44,395 bases of DNA from Acidobacteriaceae bacterium. GTDB lineage: Bacteria > Acidobacteriota > Terriglobia > Terriglobales > Acidobacteriaceae. Location: contig JASHRF010000037.1 of NCBI GenBank assembly GCA_030037545.1, positions 1 to 44,395 of the forward strand, given 5' to 3'. Position 1 is the first letter of the stretch. Every line of letters begins with the position of its first letter. Below the pieces are notes generated by a model. The model ran no database searches and was not told the origin of the DNA. It saw only the letters and a program-made list of their open reading frames with translations. Of the stretch, positions 25,312 through 35,655 are shown in pieces. Position numbers and translations under genes: made by a program.

Positions 25312-28020
25312 ATGCGCAAAATTCCCACATCGACATACCGCCTGCAGCTCCATGCGGGATTCACCTTCGACGATGCGGTTCGCGTTGCCGGCTATCTCAA
25401 GAAACTTGGCATCTCGCACGTGTATTGCTCACCCTGGCTGCAGGCGGCGCCGGGAAGCATGCACGGCTACAACGTGGTCGATCATCAGAAGGTCAACCAG
25501 GAGCTGGGAGGCGAAGAGGGGCTGGCGCGCTTCTCGGCACACCTCGGCGAGCTGGGCCTGGGACAGGTGCTGGACATCGTTCCCAATCACATGGCCACCG
25601 GCCCGCAGAATCGCTACTGGTGGGATGTGCTCGAAAACGGGCCCTCCAGCCTCTACGCAACCTGGTTCGACATCGACTGGCATTCCGCCGAAGTGAAGCT
25701 GCAGAACAAAGTCCTGATTCCCGTGCTCGGCGATCAATACGGGCGCGCGCTGAGCGCCAATCAGATCCGCATCGAGCAGGATTGCGACCGCTTCCATGTT
25801 GCGTACTTCGACAATAGCTTTCCCATCGCGCCGCGCTCTCTGGCTATCCCGCTGGCCCACGCGGCCGAGTACGCGCAAAATGACACGCTCAGCTTTATTG
25901 CCGACAGCCTGGCGCGGCTGCCGGCGCCGGAGTCTACGGACCATGACGCCGTATTCCTGCGCCATCGCGACAAGAAAGTGATTTACGATTTGTTGCACAA
26001 TCTATGCCGGAAGCAGGGCGAGGTCCCCGCCGCCATCGCGCGCGCCATGCGCGAGCTGAACAATAACCTTGACGCGCTCGATGAATTCCTGAATCTGCAG
26101 AGCTATCGTCTCGCATACTGGCGCACCGCCGACCAGGAGCTTGGCTACCGGCGCTTCTTCGACATCAACAGCCTCATCGGCTTGCGCGTGGAGCGTCCCC
26201 ATGTTTTTGACGCCACCCACCGGCGTATCCTGGAGTGGCTCCAGACCGGTGTGATTGACGGCGTTCGTGTTGATCATCCCGATGGCCTGCGCGATCCGCA
26301 GCAATATTTCGTGCGCCTGCGCGAGCACGCGCCGGACGCGTGGATCGTTGCCGAGAAAATCCTTGAGCCGAGCGAGTCCTTGCGTTCCACCTGGCCCGTC
26401 GAAGGCACCACCGGCTACGATTTCCTCAACGTCTGCAACAGCGTCTTCACCCATGGCGACGGATTGAAGGAGCTTACGGAGATCTATCGCGCTTTCACCG
26501 CCGAGCCGGTCGACTTTCCCGCCATCGCTCACGATAAGCGTTTGAACGTGGAGCAGGAGGCGCTGGGCAGCGATGTGAATCGCCTGGCCAGCCTCTTCGT
26601 CTCCATCTGCGAGAACAACCGCGACCGCCGTGATTACACGCGCGCCGAGATTCGCCGCGCGTTGCGCGAGGTGGCAGCGGGGCTCTCCATCTATCGCACC
26701 TATGTGGCGCCCGATCGCGACCAGATTACCGATGAAGATCGCGACCAGATCGATCATGCCGTGGCCGAAGCCAAAAAACATCGCACCGATCTCGATCCCG
26801 CGCTCATCGATTTCATCGGCGACGTTCTTGCCCTGCGCGCGCGCGGCGGACTGGAAACCGAATTCCTGCTCCGCTTTCAGCAGTTCACTTCGCCGGTGAT
26901 GGCCAAGGGCCTTGAAGACACGGCCCTCTACTGCTATAGTCGCATGATCGGACTCAACGAAGTAGGCAGCGCTCCCGACCGCGACGGGCTGACCTTGGAC
27001 GAATTTCACCGCCATTGCGCAAACCGTCAGGCGCAATACCCTTTCACCATGAACACTCTGACCACGCACGACACCAAGCGCTGCGAAGACGTGCGCGCAC
27101 GGCTGGCCGTGCTCACGGAAATTCCGGCGCGCTGGAAATCGGCGCTCGGCCGGTGGACGCGGCTCAATGCGCCCTTCAAGACCGGGGTCCCCAACGGCAG
27201 GTCTTCGTCGTTGGGGTGGAAGAGCGGAGCATTTCCTGACCGTAACACCGAGTATTTCCTCTATCAAACGCTGATCGGCTCCTGGCCCATCTGCGCCGGC
27301 CGCCTGACCGCGTACATGGAAAAAGCCGCGCGCGAAGCCAAACAGCAGACGAGTTGGACCCAGCAGAATAAGGAATTCGAAGAGGCACTCAAGAATTTCA
27401 TCGAGAAGATCCTGCAATCGCGCGAATTCGTTGCCGACCTGGAGAGCTTCGTGGGCCAGGTGTTCGCGCCGGGGCGCATCAACAGCCTGGCGCAAACCCT
27501 GATCCGCTACACCGCTCCCGGAATCCCCGACACCTATCAAGGTAGCGAGTTATGGGACCTGCGCCTGGTCGATCCCGACAATCGCGGCCCCGTGGATTAC
27601 AAGACGCGTTGCGCAATGCTCGGCGAATTGGAGAAGGGACTGGACAGCGCCGAGATTCTGCAACGCATGGACAGCGGCCTGCCCAAGCTCTGGATCGCTT
27701 ACCAGGCCCTGCATCTCCGCACTGCGCACCCGGAGTGGTTCGGCGCAGACGCGGCCTACACTCCCGTGTATGCTGAAGGATCGAAGCGCGAGCACGTGAT
27801 CGCGTACTTGCGCGGCGAGCGCGTGGCCACCGTTGTCCCGCGCTGGAACCTGAAGCTGGGCGCCACACCCGGAGGATTTCCGGCGGGAACGACAGTGGAT
27901 CTGCCGCACGGCAGCTGGAAAAATCTGCTGACCGGCGAAACCATCGAGGCAGGCCGAGTGCGCGTTCAGACCCTTTTCGAGCATTTTCCGGTAGCGTTGC
28001 TGGTGAAAGAGTTCGATTGA
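25312..28020 (+). CDS. treY: Malto-oligosyltrehalose synthase
   Basis: A 902-residue GH13 enzyme that rearranges the reducing-end alpha-1,4 bond of maltodextrin to alpha,alpha-1,1, giving maltooligosyltrehalose. Family features are STYRLQLHAGFTFDDAVRVA, the GH13 regions DIVPNHM, the nucleophile Asp in GVRVDHPDGLRDP (about residue 320), the acid Glu in WIVAEKIL (about 348), LTTHDTKRCEDVRARL and RYTAPGIPDTYQG near the end. The ATG at 25312 matches the family start MRKIPTSTYRLQ; the frame extends upstream to 25219 with unrelated sequence. The stop overlaps treZ (TGATG). Confidence 0.96.
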   Translation: MRKIPTSTYRLQLHAGFTFDDAVRVAGYLKKLGISHVYCSPWLQAAPGSMHGYNVVDHQKVNQELGGEEGLARFSAHLGELGLGQVLDIVPNHMATGPQNRYWWDVLENGPSSLYATWFDIDWHSAEVKLQNKVLIPVLGDQYGRALSANQIRIEQDCDRFHVAYFDNSFPIAPRSLAIPLAHAAEYAQNDTLSFIADSLARLPAPESTDHDAVFLRHRDKKVIYDLLHNLCRKQGEVPAAIARAMRELNNNLDALDEFLNLQSYRLAYWRTADQELGYRRFFDINSLIGLRVERPHVFDATHRRILEWLQTGVIDGVRVDHPDGLRDPQQYFVRLREHAPDAWIVAEKILEPSESLRSTWPVEGTTGYDFLNVCNSVFTHGDGLKELTEIYRAFTAEPVDFPAIAHDKRLNVEQEALGSDVNRLASLFVSICENNRDRRDYTRAEIRRALREVAAGLSIYRTYVAPDRDQITDEDRDQIDHAVAEAKKHRTDLDPALIDFIGDVLALRARGGLETEFLLRFQQFTSPVMAKGLEDTALYCYSRMIGLNEVGSAPDRDGLTLDEFHRHCANRQAQYPFTMNTLTTHDTKRCEDVRARLAVLTEIPARWKSALGRWTRLNAPFKTGVPNGRSSSLGWKSGAFPDRNTEYFLYQTLIGSWPICAGRLTAYMEKAAREAKQQTSWTQQNKEFEEALKNFIEKILQSREFVADLESFVGQVFAPGRINSLAQTLIRYTAPGIPDTYQGSELWDLRLVDPDNRGPVDYKTRCAMLGELEKGLDSAEILQRMDSGLPKLWIAYQALHLRTAHPEWFGADAAYTPVYAEGSKREHVIAYLRGERVATVVPRWNLKLGATPGGFPAGTTVDLPHGSWKNLLTGETIEAGRVRVQTLFEHFPVALLVKEFD

Positions 28021-29759
28021 TGCACAGCTTCGAAATCTGGGCGCCTCTTGCGCACGCCATGTCAGTCTTCGTGAACGGCGTTGCACTGCCCATGCAGGGC
28101 CCCGACGATCGCGGCTGGTGGCGCATCGATGCAGCGGATGCCCGTCCCGGAAGCGATTATGGTTTCCTTATTGACGGCGACCGTCATCCCTATCCCGATC
28201 CGCGCTCACTATGGCAACCGAACGGCGTTCACGCTCTGTCGCGCATCTACGATCAAAATGCGTTTCCCTGGACGGATGCGAAGTTTCAGGCGCCGCCATT
28301 GCCAAGTGCGATTGTTTACGAGCTTCATATCGGGTCTTTCACTCCGCAGGGCACGCTCGACGCGGCCGTCGAGAAACTCGAATACCTCGCTGCGCTCGGC
28401 ATCACCCATGTGGAGTTGATGCCGGTCGCTTCGTTTGCCGGCAATCACGGCTGGGGTTATGACGGCGTTGCGCTCTATGCAGTTCACCAGCCATATGGCG
28501 GCCCGGACGCTCTCAAGCGTTTTGTAAACGCGGCTCACGAGCGCGGCTTGGCGGTGCTGCTCGACGTGGTTTACAACCACTTCGGGCCGGTGGGCAATTA
28601 CACCGGCAAATTCGGGCCCTACATCACTGGCGACCATCGCACGCCCTGGGGCGGCGCCGTGAATCTCGAGTCTGCGGGCGCTTCCGAGGTACGGCGCTTC
28701 TTCTGCGACAACGCCCTGATGTGGCTGCGCAATTTTCACATCGACGGCTTGCGCATCGATGCCGCTCACGCCTTCGTCGATCGCTCCGCGATCCATTTCC
28801 TTGAGGAGATGGCTGCGAAGGTAGATCGACTGGAAGCGGCATTGGCGCGGCCCTTGGTGCTCATAGCCGAGAGCGATCTCAACGATCCGCGCTTCGTCAC
28901 TCCGCGAGAAGCCGGCGGCCTGGGCATCGATGCGCAGTGGAGCGACGATTTCCATCACGCGCTTTTTGCCGTGTTCACAGGGGCCCACGACGGTTATTAC
29001 CGGGATTTCGGCGCGCTTGAGCAGTTGGCGAAGGCGCTCGAACAGACTTTCGTGTATGACGGCGTTTATTCGCCGTATCGCAAACGCATACACGGCCGGC
29101 CGGCCAACCATCTTTCGCAGCACCGCTTTTTCGGCTACATTCAAAATCACGACCAGGTCGGCAATCGCGCCGTCGGAGACCGCATCAGCCACATCGCCGG
29201 CATAGAGCGCGCAAAAATCGCAGCCGCCATTGTCCTGCTCGCTCCTTTCATCCCCATGATCTTCCAGGGCGAAGAATGGGCGTGCTCAGCGCCCTTCCAA
29301 TTCTTTGCGGATCACGAAGGGGAGATGGCGCAATTGGTTTCCGAAGGCCGCAAAAAAGAGTTTGCCTCATTCGGATGGGATCCTGGCTCCATTCCCGACC
29401 CGGAAAGCCGCGAGACTTTTCTGCGCTCCAAGCTCAACTGGGACGAGGCAGCCCAGCGACAACACGCGGAGATGCTGGACTGGTATCGCGATCTGATCCG
29501 CTTGCGCAGGACCACGGCCTGCCTCAATAACGCCGAGCCCGGCAGCACGCGTGTCGATTTTGACGAGCAGGCAAGGTTGCTGCGCATGGAGCGGGGCGCC
29601 ATCATCGCATGCTGCAACCTGGGCGCATCGGACTGGGTCTTTTCCGTCCCCAACCAGAGCGGTGTGCTGCTAGCCTCTCATCCATCCATCGGTGTGAAGA
29701 GCGGTAATCTGATTCTTCCGCCCGATACGATTGCCGTGTTGACATCGCCACAAGTCTAA
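28020..29759 (+). CDS. treZ: Malto-oligosyltrehalose trehalohydrolase
   Basis: A 579-residue GH13 enzyme that cuts trehalose from maltooligosyltrehalose. It has an N-terminal CBM48-like domain (FEIWAPLAHAMSVFVNG), then the catalytic barrel with nucleophile Asp in GLRIDAAHAF (about 244), acid Glu in LIAESDLND (about 282) and the third Asp in IQNHDQVGN (about 376). FQGEEW is also typical. The ATG at 28020 overlaps the treY stop; a TTG one codon earlier is less likely. Its last four bases overlap the end of the convergent MscS-like gene, so no dedicated terminator lies between them. Confidence 0.96.
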   Translation: MHSFEIWAPLAHAMSVFVNGVALPMQGPDDRGWWRIDAADARPGSDYGFLIDGDRHPYPDPRSLWQPNGVHALSRIYDQNAFPWTDAKFQAPPLPSAIVYELHIGSFTPQGTLDAAVEKLEYLAALGITHVELMPVASFAGNHGWGYDGVALYAVHQPYGGPDALKRFVNAAHERGLAVLLDVVYNHFGPVGNYTGKFGPYITGDHRTPWGGAVNLESAGASEVRRFFCDNALMWLRNFHIDGLRIDAAHAFVDRSAIHFLEEMAAKVDRLEAALARPLVLIAESDLNDPRFVTPREAGGLGIDAQWSDDFHHALFAVFTGAHDGYYRDFGALEQLAKALEQTFVYDGVYSPYRKRIHGRPANHLSQHRFFGYIQNHDQVGNRAVGDRISHIAGIERAKIAAAIVLLAPFIPMIFQGEEWACSAPFQFFADHEGEMAQLVSEGRKKEFASFGWDPGSIPDPESRETFLRSKLNWDEAAQRQHAEMLDWYRDLIRLRRTTACLNNAEPGSTRVDFDEQARLLRMERGAIIACCNLGASDWVFSVPNQSGVLLASHPSIGVKSGNLILPPDTIAVLTSPQV

Positions 29760-30562
29760 AAATGACGGATCGTTTCCGTCGGCGGCGTCGGCGGGCTCGG
29801 CGGCTCGGGAGCGCGATCCGAGCGCTCCACGTGGCTTTCGAGCGAGCGGCTGACCAATTGGCGCGACCCCAGACCCACGGCTAACGCCAGCGTAAGTACG
29901 ATGCCTCCGAAAAGAATGCCGAAGGCCAGCTCAACTATACTTCCGCCAATATCCAGATGTTCCAACGCCATGGCCGCGGTAAGCACCAGCACCAGCCACT
30001 TCACCCCCAGCGACAAAAAACGCGCGTACTGCAGTTGCGCATTCACTGCGCCGATGAGCACCGAGCGGGCCAGGAAGCGCGCCACCAGCGTGCCCCCGAT
30101 CAAGAGCAGGATGGCGCCCACCGAGTGCGTCACATAGGGCAGCAATGAGAAGGAGAGAGCCGACCCCACCGCATAGGAGGTGTCGAACGCCGACACTCCA
30201 ATGACCAACCCCAGCAGCACAAAGACCCAGAACGTGATGCGCGCCGTCAGTGCGGTGGGAGAATTGGAAGGTGTCCAGTCAGCGCCGGTGCCTGCGCGCG
30301 CCATGCGCGCATCGAATTTGCATAGCGTGAGAATCCAGCGCAGGAATGCGGAGATTACCTTGCCGATCAGCGCGAAAACCGCCAGCGCGACGAAAAACGC
30401 CAGGATGCCGGGCAGCACCCCGATCAACAGCGACAGTACGCGGTTGAGAGACATGTGCAGCGCATCGGACATTTGCCGCAGGATGGAGACGTTCTCGGTA
30501 TACGGAGGGTAGGGCATTAGGGGTCGATCTTGCTGAAGCATGGTGGCAAGCAAGCTGATCAT
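29756..30562 (-). CDS. Mechanosensitive-channel-like membrane protein (TM helix only)
   Basis: A 268-residue protein with about five membrane helices, containing repeats of the conserved TM-helix family related to MscS-type channels (VLPGILAFFVALAVFALIGK; LVLVLTAAMALEHLDIGGS; ILFGGIVLTLALAVGLGSRQ). The beta-domain and cytoplasmic cage of true MscS are missing; the protein ends in a Pro-rich tail. AAGGAG lies eight bases before the ATG at 30562, which is therefore preferred to a GTG at 30571. Its place among trehalose genes suggests a link to osmotic balance. Gating or transport is inferred from the family only. Confidence 0.78.
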   Translation of the reverse strand: MISLLATMLQQDRPLMPYPPYTENVSILRQMSDALHMSLNRVLSLLIGVLPGILAFFVALAVFALIGKVISAFLRWILTLCKFDARMARAGTGADWTPSNSPTALTARITFWVFVLLGLVIGVSAFDTSYAVGSALSFSLLPYVTHSVGAILLLIGGTLVARFLARSVLIGAVNAQLQYARFLSLGVKWLVLVLTAAMALEHLDIGGSIVELAFGILFGGIVLTLALAVGLGSRQLVSRSLESHVERSDRAPEPPSPPTPPTETIRHF

Positions 30563-30690
30563 AAAACGCACTCCTTGAAGCGCCCTCCCGCGGATTGCCA
30601 GCGATGGCTCCGCGCCACGCGTTTCCGGCGCCTCGTCTCAAAACATTTCGTCTGCGCGCCACACCGGCCACGCACTCGCCTTCGTGGCCT

Positions 30691-31875
30691 TCATGCGTTA
30701 AACCGATCCGGCCAGCGCCAGCGCGAAACCAGGTATGGCTTGTCGGCCTCAAAAGCGGCCGCAACGGCCTCAATGTGAGCTTCGGCGCTGGTTCCTGCAA
30801 CGGTCAGGTTGATGTGCCCTGCCACCCATCCCAGGTAGAGCGGGATGAGCGCGCCCAGCAGGTGGCCGCGGTTGATGGTGCGCAGCCGGTAGGCAACCAG
30901 AAAATCGTACACAATGCGCGCCCACAAGCTGTCCGGCATTCGAAACTCCAGCGCGCTCATTTGCGAAAGATGTTTCAGCCCCAGCAGCGAGTACGGCGGC
31001 AAGACCAGAGACCAGATCTCCAGCAGATTGCTGTACGCGAAGTGAAACGACTCCACCATGCGCGTCACATCGGCCGCGCCATCGACGCGCGGCGCTTCAG
31101 CCGGCGCGCGGCGCGCCGGTGGCACACGCCGCGCGCGCTGCCAGTACGCGGCCTTCATCTCGATATCGGCAAAAAGCGATCCCGTCACCCGCGCCAGGAT
31201 GGGATTGATATCGGCGTCCGCGGGCTGGGGCAGGGCGCGCGCGCCCACATCGAATTCTTCTATCGCAAAGCCGGCCACGGCCGCTTCATTCACGGGCCAC
31301 AGCATCGCTTCCGGATCCCCTGCGGTGCGCTGCGCCGCGGCCGCCAGTTGTTGCGGCATACGCGGCGAGAGCCCCAAATCGATGGCCGCGGGAAATCGCA
31401 CTCGCGTGGCAAACAGCGCCCGGGTGAGTGGATAAAGAATCGCGGAGTTGATCATGCCGGCGTGCGGAGGCAACACATAACGCGGCACCGCCAGATCCAC
31501 CGAGCCGGCCAAAACACCATTGGCCAACAGCCGCAGCGCACCCGCGCCCAGAGAATCGGCTCCCGGGCCCAGCAACAGGATGGCGCGCGCCTGGTGCTCC
31601 TGCGCGAGCCCCCAAGCGTGGAGAAAATCGGCCGCCGTCAAGCTCCATCCTGACCCCCACGGCGGGGCGGCCACAATGCGCAAGCCTGCCGGGACAAGGG
31701 CAGGAGCAGGGCTCTCCGTGGCCACCAGCAGTCCTTCCCCCGGAAATACAACCGCCAGGTTGTTGAGCAATACTTCAAGATTCTCCGGCAGCATCGCCGG
31801 TACTATCACAAGCAGACCGGTGACCGGGGGCGGGGAGGGAGAACTGAGCTCGGAGATCGAATCTGCGGACGCCAT
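30691..31875 (-). CDS. GT-A-like glycosyltransferase-related protein without a visible DxD motif
   Basis: A 394-residue protein resembling glycosyltransferases of the glucosyl-3-phosphoglycerate/glucosylglycerate synthase type. A first Rossmann-like segment (LLVIVPAMLPENLEVLLNNL) is followed by MINSAILYPLTRALFATRVR and FPAAIDLGLS (about 140-170), a stretch I associate with that group, and a long helical C-terminus (270-390). Where the metal-binding DxD should lie (about residues 98-106), the sequence reads LLLGPGADSLG, with no DxD. It may be non-catalytic or use a different mode. It sits downstream of treS-maltokinase and upstream of the MscS-like gene on the same strand, so a role in compatible-solute or glucan metabolism is plausible but unproven. 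Confidence 0.55.
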   Translation of the reverse strand: MASADSISELSSPSPPPVTGLLVIVPAMLPENLEVLLNNLAVVFPGEGLLVATESPAPALVPAGLRIVAAPPWGSGWSLTAADFLHAWGLAQEHQARAILLLGPGADSLGAGALRLLANGVLAGSVDLAVPRYVLPPHAGMINSAILYPLTRALFATRVRFPAAIDLGLSPRMPQQLAAAAQRTAGDPEAMLWPVNEAAVAGFAIEEFDVGARALPQPADADINPILARVTGSLFADIEMKAAYWQRARRVPPARRAPAEAPRVDGAADVTRMVESFHFAYSNLLEIWSLVLPPYSLLGLKHLSQMSALEFRMPDSLWARIVYDFLVAYRLRTINRGHLLGALIPLYLGWVAGHINLTVAGTSAEAHIEAVAAAFEADKPYLVSRWRWPDRFNA

Positions 31876-31950
31876 GGAGGAGTGAGGAAACTCCCGTCCG
31901 GGGAACCTGTGCGGCCGATCGCCTTACGCCGTGAGGCAAGCCCGTGGTTG

Positions 31951-34900
31951 CTACAAAGATAGAATGCCACCAATGGGGATACCAAGCCATCCAGGCCGGT
32001 GGTTCAATTCATACAGCAATTCGTAAAGAGCCTTCTCCAGCAGGTACGCCTCGAGCAGCTCTTGAGCGGTTTCCGGCGTCGGCAACAACATCGGGTTCGT
32101 TGCCACGGCTTCGCGATATGCCATCAGGAATTCATCGCAGGCAGCACTTTGCCAAAAGCGCGCCCACCCCTCCAAAGAGCCCGTGGCTCCCGGCTCGCTT
32201 TGATTCCGCGCGCCTCGAAATCGGTCGAGCGCGGAACTGGCGGCGTAGGAGAACGAACGCATCATGCCGGCCACATCTTTCAGCGGGGACTGCTTGCAGC
32301 GGCGCTCCGCCAAGGATCGGGCCGGTTCGCCCTCGAAATCGAGGAGCGCAAAATCGTGGCCGTCGCTAGCGGCGGTCCGGTCGCCATGCCCGCCCACGGT
32401 GCGCAGCGTTTGACCGAGATGATAATCGCCATGAATACGGATGCGCTGCCCCGCCGCAGGCAGGTCTTTGACGGCCCGCGCTCGCGCCACCAACGCCGGA
32501 CGCCGCGAAAGCAATAGTCCAGCCCTGTCGGACAGCGCATCGTCGAGCGCCGGCAATCCCCGTTTCAACGCATCCAGGTTTGACTTGATCTGCGCCTCGA
32601 TGCGCTGCGCATCCGCGGCCAGATCGTCGGCAGTAAAGAACTCCGGCGCAAACGCCTCATGATCCGTGGCACTGCTGAGCGCAAGATGCATTTCCGCTGT
32701 CCGGCGCCCCAAAAGTGCCGCCGCCTGTAGCGATGCATTCGCGCAGTCCGGCGCATGGGGATGCGATTCGCCGCTCCAGAGAAAGCTCGCCGCGCTCGGC
32801 TCGGGCGCCGCCAGGTTCACCACTTCCACGAAGAACCGCGCCAGTTGCTCCAGAAACCACTCCCACCCGTCGCCGCGGTTGGCGACGAACCCCTGCAGCA
32901 TTGCCACTGTGGTCTTCTCGCCGCGCGCGGGAGTGATCGAAATCTCCCCAAAAAACGGCGGGATGTGCTTGAAGTGCGCATGCTCTGTCAGGTATCGGCC
33001 TATCTCTACGTCCGGGCTTTCGCCCGTTTCCAGCCGCCGGAACAGCTTCAGGATGAGCCGGTCAGAGTACAGAATTGAAGTGTTCGACTGCTCCGCCGTT
33101 CCCACGCGCGACGCAAGATGCTGGCCATATTGAGCTGCAGAGAATGCACCTGATGTGCGCGCATCCAGCCGGCCATCCAGCGGAATCGGGTTCCCGGCAG
33201 ACGGCGATTCGCGCGGTTGCAAACTCAGTGCGCCCGCCGACAACGACGCCGGCGTGCTGGCGCGCGGCGGTGCGGAGACCTCGCCGGGCTGTGCGCTGAG
33301 CGGTGCCGGAGCTACCGGCAAAATGCTTCCTGGCGCCGGCGGCAACGAAACATCGTCGAGGGCAGGAACTGGCTCTCGAACTTGCGCACCCGTAACCCCG
33401 TTGCGCGCGATTCCATGCGACGTCAGCGCCAACGTCGTATTGCACTCGATCAATCTGAGAAGGCCCTGGTGAAACTCGGCGTGGATCGATGCGTCGTGAA
33501 CCACGGCCGCACCGGATGCGGAATGGAACCGCGCGATTACGCTTTTCGCCTGCCCTGCTGTCGCGTTGTTGCCATCCGCGCCCATGCTCATGGCCAGGGG
33601 AATCTGGTACCAATCCGCAGGCCCTTCTGAGTATTTAACCTGTACATAAAACAAGGCGAATGAAAATGCGCCTTCGCCGTGCGGGCCCGCCGTAAGGCTG
33701 CGCGCGCAGCCCTCTGTCGCGGCCGGCAGCTCCACCCACTCGCGAACCTGCACCGCGGCAATAGTTCGCGCTTTGGCGCCAAACCATCGTTGCTCCGCCA
33801 GCCACGCGGGCAGCGATGACTCCAGCAGAGCCATCCCTTCTGCAGCCAGAAATCCGGCCCAGCCACTGACCGCCAGATCCATGGCCTCGGGCCTTTGGGC
33901 CACCTCGTCCGTTGTTTCCGGAGTGCCCTCCTGCTCCAGCTCCGGCGCGTGGAGCTCGAGCCACAAAAACGAATACGGGGCCAGCGAAAGCACGTACGGC
34001 TCGTCGGCGATGGCAGGAAACGGAACGTAGCCGAGCATCTCCACCGGCTGCATGCCCGCGTAGCTGGAAAGATCGAGCGCCACCGGCTGCGCAAAGCGGC
34101 TGAGGTTGGCCACGCATAGCACCGTCTCGTGCGTGCCGTCGCCGCGATTCAGATCGCGCAGATAAGCGAGAATCCTGCGATTGGCAGGATTGAGAAACGT
34201 GAGCGTGCCGCGTCCGAATACCTGGAACAGCTTGCGCAGCGCGATCATGTTCTGCATCCAGTGCAGCAGGCTCGACTGATCGCTAAGCTGCGCCTCCACG
34301 TTGACCACCTGGTAGCCGTAGATGGGGTCCATGATCACCGGGAAATAAAGCCGCGCGGGATCGCACTTCGAGAATCCGGCGTTGCGGTCCGAGGTCCATT
34401 GCATGGGCGTGCGCACGCCATTGCGATCGCCTAAATAAATGTTGTCGCCCATGCCGATCTCGTCGCCGTAATAGAGGATGGGCGTGCCAGGAAAACTGAG
34501 CAGCAGCGAATTCAGCAGCTCGATGCGGCGGCGATTGTTATCTACCAGCGGCGCCAGCCGGCGCCGTATGCCCACATTCACCCTCATGCGCGGATCGGCA
34601 GAATATGCAAAGTACATGTAATCGCGTTCGTCGGCCGTCACCATCTCCAGCGTGAGCTCGTCGTGATTGCGCAGGAACAAGGCCCACTGGCAGTTGTCGG
34701 GGATCGCCGGCGTCTGCGCCATGATGTCGGTGATGGGCAGCCGGTCTTCCTGCCGCAGCGCCATATAAATGCGCGGCATGAGCGGGAAGTGAAACGCCAT
34801 GTGGCACTCGTCGCCGTTGCCGAAGTACGGACGCACGTCGGCGGGCCACTGGTTGGCCTCAGCCAGGATCAGGCGGTTCGCATACTCCGCGTCGATCGCG

Positions 34901-35607
34901 GCGCGAATCTTCTTCACCGCCGTGTGCGTCTCGGGAAGGTTTTCGCACGAGGTGCCATCCCGCTCGCAGAGATACGGGATAGCATCCATGCGCAGCGCGT
35001 CCACGCCCATGTCCAGCCAGAAATGCATGGCCTTGGTGATTTCTTCCACCACCCGCGGATGGTCGTAATTCAGATCGGGCTGATGCGAAAAAAACCGGTG
35101 CCAGTAATAAGCCTGGGCCGCTTCGTCCCAGGCCCAGTTGGATTTTTCCGTGTCCGTGAAAATAATGCGCGCATCCTTATAGAGGTGGTCGGTTTGCGAC
35201 CACACGTACATCTCGCGCTCCGATGAGCCCGGGGCGGCAAGCCGCGCTGCCTTAAACCACGGATGCTGATCGCTGGTGTGATTCACCACCAGCTCGATCA
35301 TCACCTGCATGTCGCGTTGGTGCGCGGCGTCGAGAAACGCCTTGAAGTCATGCAACGTTCCGTACGACGGATTCACATCGGTGTAGTTCGAAATGTCGTA
35401 GCCGTCATCGCGCAGCGGCGATGGGAAAAACGGCAGCAGCCATATGCATGTGATGCCCAGGTCCTGCAGGTAATCGAGGCGCGAGATCAGGCCGGGAAAG
35501 TCGCCGATGCCGTCGTTGTTGGAATCGGCGAAGGCGCGCACATGAAGCTCGTAGATGATCGCATCCTTGTACCACAAGGGATCGGTCGCGCTGGCCAGCT
35601 TCTTCAC
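31951..35607 (-). CDS. treS: Trehalose synthase fused to maltokinase
   Basis: A 1218-residue bifunctional protein. Residues about 1-555 are GH13 trehalose synthase, interconverting trehalose and maltose: nucleophile Asp in [13 protein letters not shown] (about 206), Glu in [10 protein letters not shown] (about 248), Asp in FLRNHDELT (about 314). Residues about 585-1215 are maltokinase (Pep2), phosphorylating maltose to maltose-1-phosphate, with [11 protein letters not shown] (about 1052) and [12 protein letters not shown] (about 1090). An Ala/Pro/Ser-rich insert of about 80 residues (about 745-825) interrupts the kinase N-lobe region and is unusual. The start is GTG with GGAGAAGG before it. 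glgE lies 48 bases upstream and uses the product. Confidence 0.94.
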   Translation of the reverse strand: MKKLASATDPLWYKDAIIYELHVRAFADSNNDGIGDFPGLISRLDYLQDLGITCIWLLPFFPSPLRDDGYDISNYTDVNPSYGTLHDFKAFLDAAHQRDMQVMIELVVNHTSDQHPWFKAARLAAPGSSEREMYVWSQTDHLYKDARIIFTDTEKSNWAWDEAAQAYYWHRFFSHQPDLNYDHPRVVEEITKAMHFWLDMGVDALRMDAIPYLCERDGTSCENLPETHTAVKKIRAAIDAEYANRLILAEANQWPADVRPYFGNGDECHMAFHFPLMPRIYMALRQEDRLPITDIMAQTPAIPDNCQWALFLRNHDELTLEMVTADERDYMYFAYSADPRMRVNVGIRRRLAPLVDNNRRRIELLNSLLLSFPGTPILYYGDEIGMGDNIYLGDRNGVRTPMQWTSDRNAGFSKCDPARLYFPVIMDPIYGYQVVNVEAQLSDQSSLLHWMQNMIALRKLFQVFGRGTLTFLNPANRRILAYLRDLNRGDGTHETVLCVANLSRFAQPVALDLSSYAGMQPVEMLGYVPFPAIADEPYVLSLAPYSFLWLELHAPELEQEGTPETTDEVAQRPEAMDLAVSGWAGFLAAEGMALLESSLPAWLAEQRWFGAKARTIAAVQVREWVELPAATEGCARSLTAGPHGEGAFSFALFYVQVKYSEGPADWYQIPLAMSMGADGNNATAGQAKSVIARFHSASGAAVVHDASIHAEFHQGLLRLIECNTTLALTSHGIARNGVTGAQVREPVPALDDVSLPPAPGSILPVAPAPLSAQPGEVSAPPRASTPASLSAGALSLQPRESPSAGNPIPLDGRLDARTSGAFSAAQYGQHLASRVGTAEQSNTSILYSDRLILKLFRRLETGESPDVEIGRYLTEHAHFKHIPPFFGEISITPARGEKTTVAMLQGFVANRGDGWEWFLEQLARFFVEVVNLAAPEPSAASFLWSGESHPHAPDCANASLQAAALLGRRTAEMHLALSSATDHEAFAPEFFTADDLAADAQRIEAQIKSNLDALKRGLPALDDALSDRAGLLLSRRPALVARARAVKDLPAAGQRIRIHGDYHLGQTLRTVGGHGDRTAASDGHDFALLDFEGEPARSLAERRCKQSPLKDVAGMMRSFSYAASSALDRFRGARNQSEPGATGSLEGWARFWQSAACDEFLMAYREAVATNPMLLPTPETAQELLEAYLLEKALYELLYELNHRPGWLGIPIGGILSL

Positions 35608-35655
35608 GCCCTTCTCCAGGTTGGCTTGCTTGGCTTTGCTCCCGCGGGCCCGCGT

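Noticed and set aside
26002..27540. 512-codon open frame on the minus strand inside treY
   Set aside because: Antisense shadow of treY; no domain motif and composition follows the reverse of treY codons.
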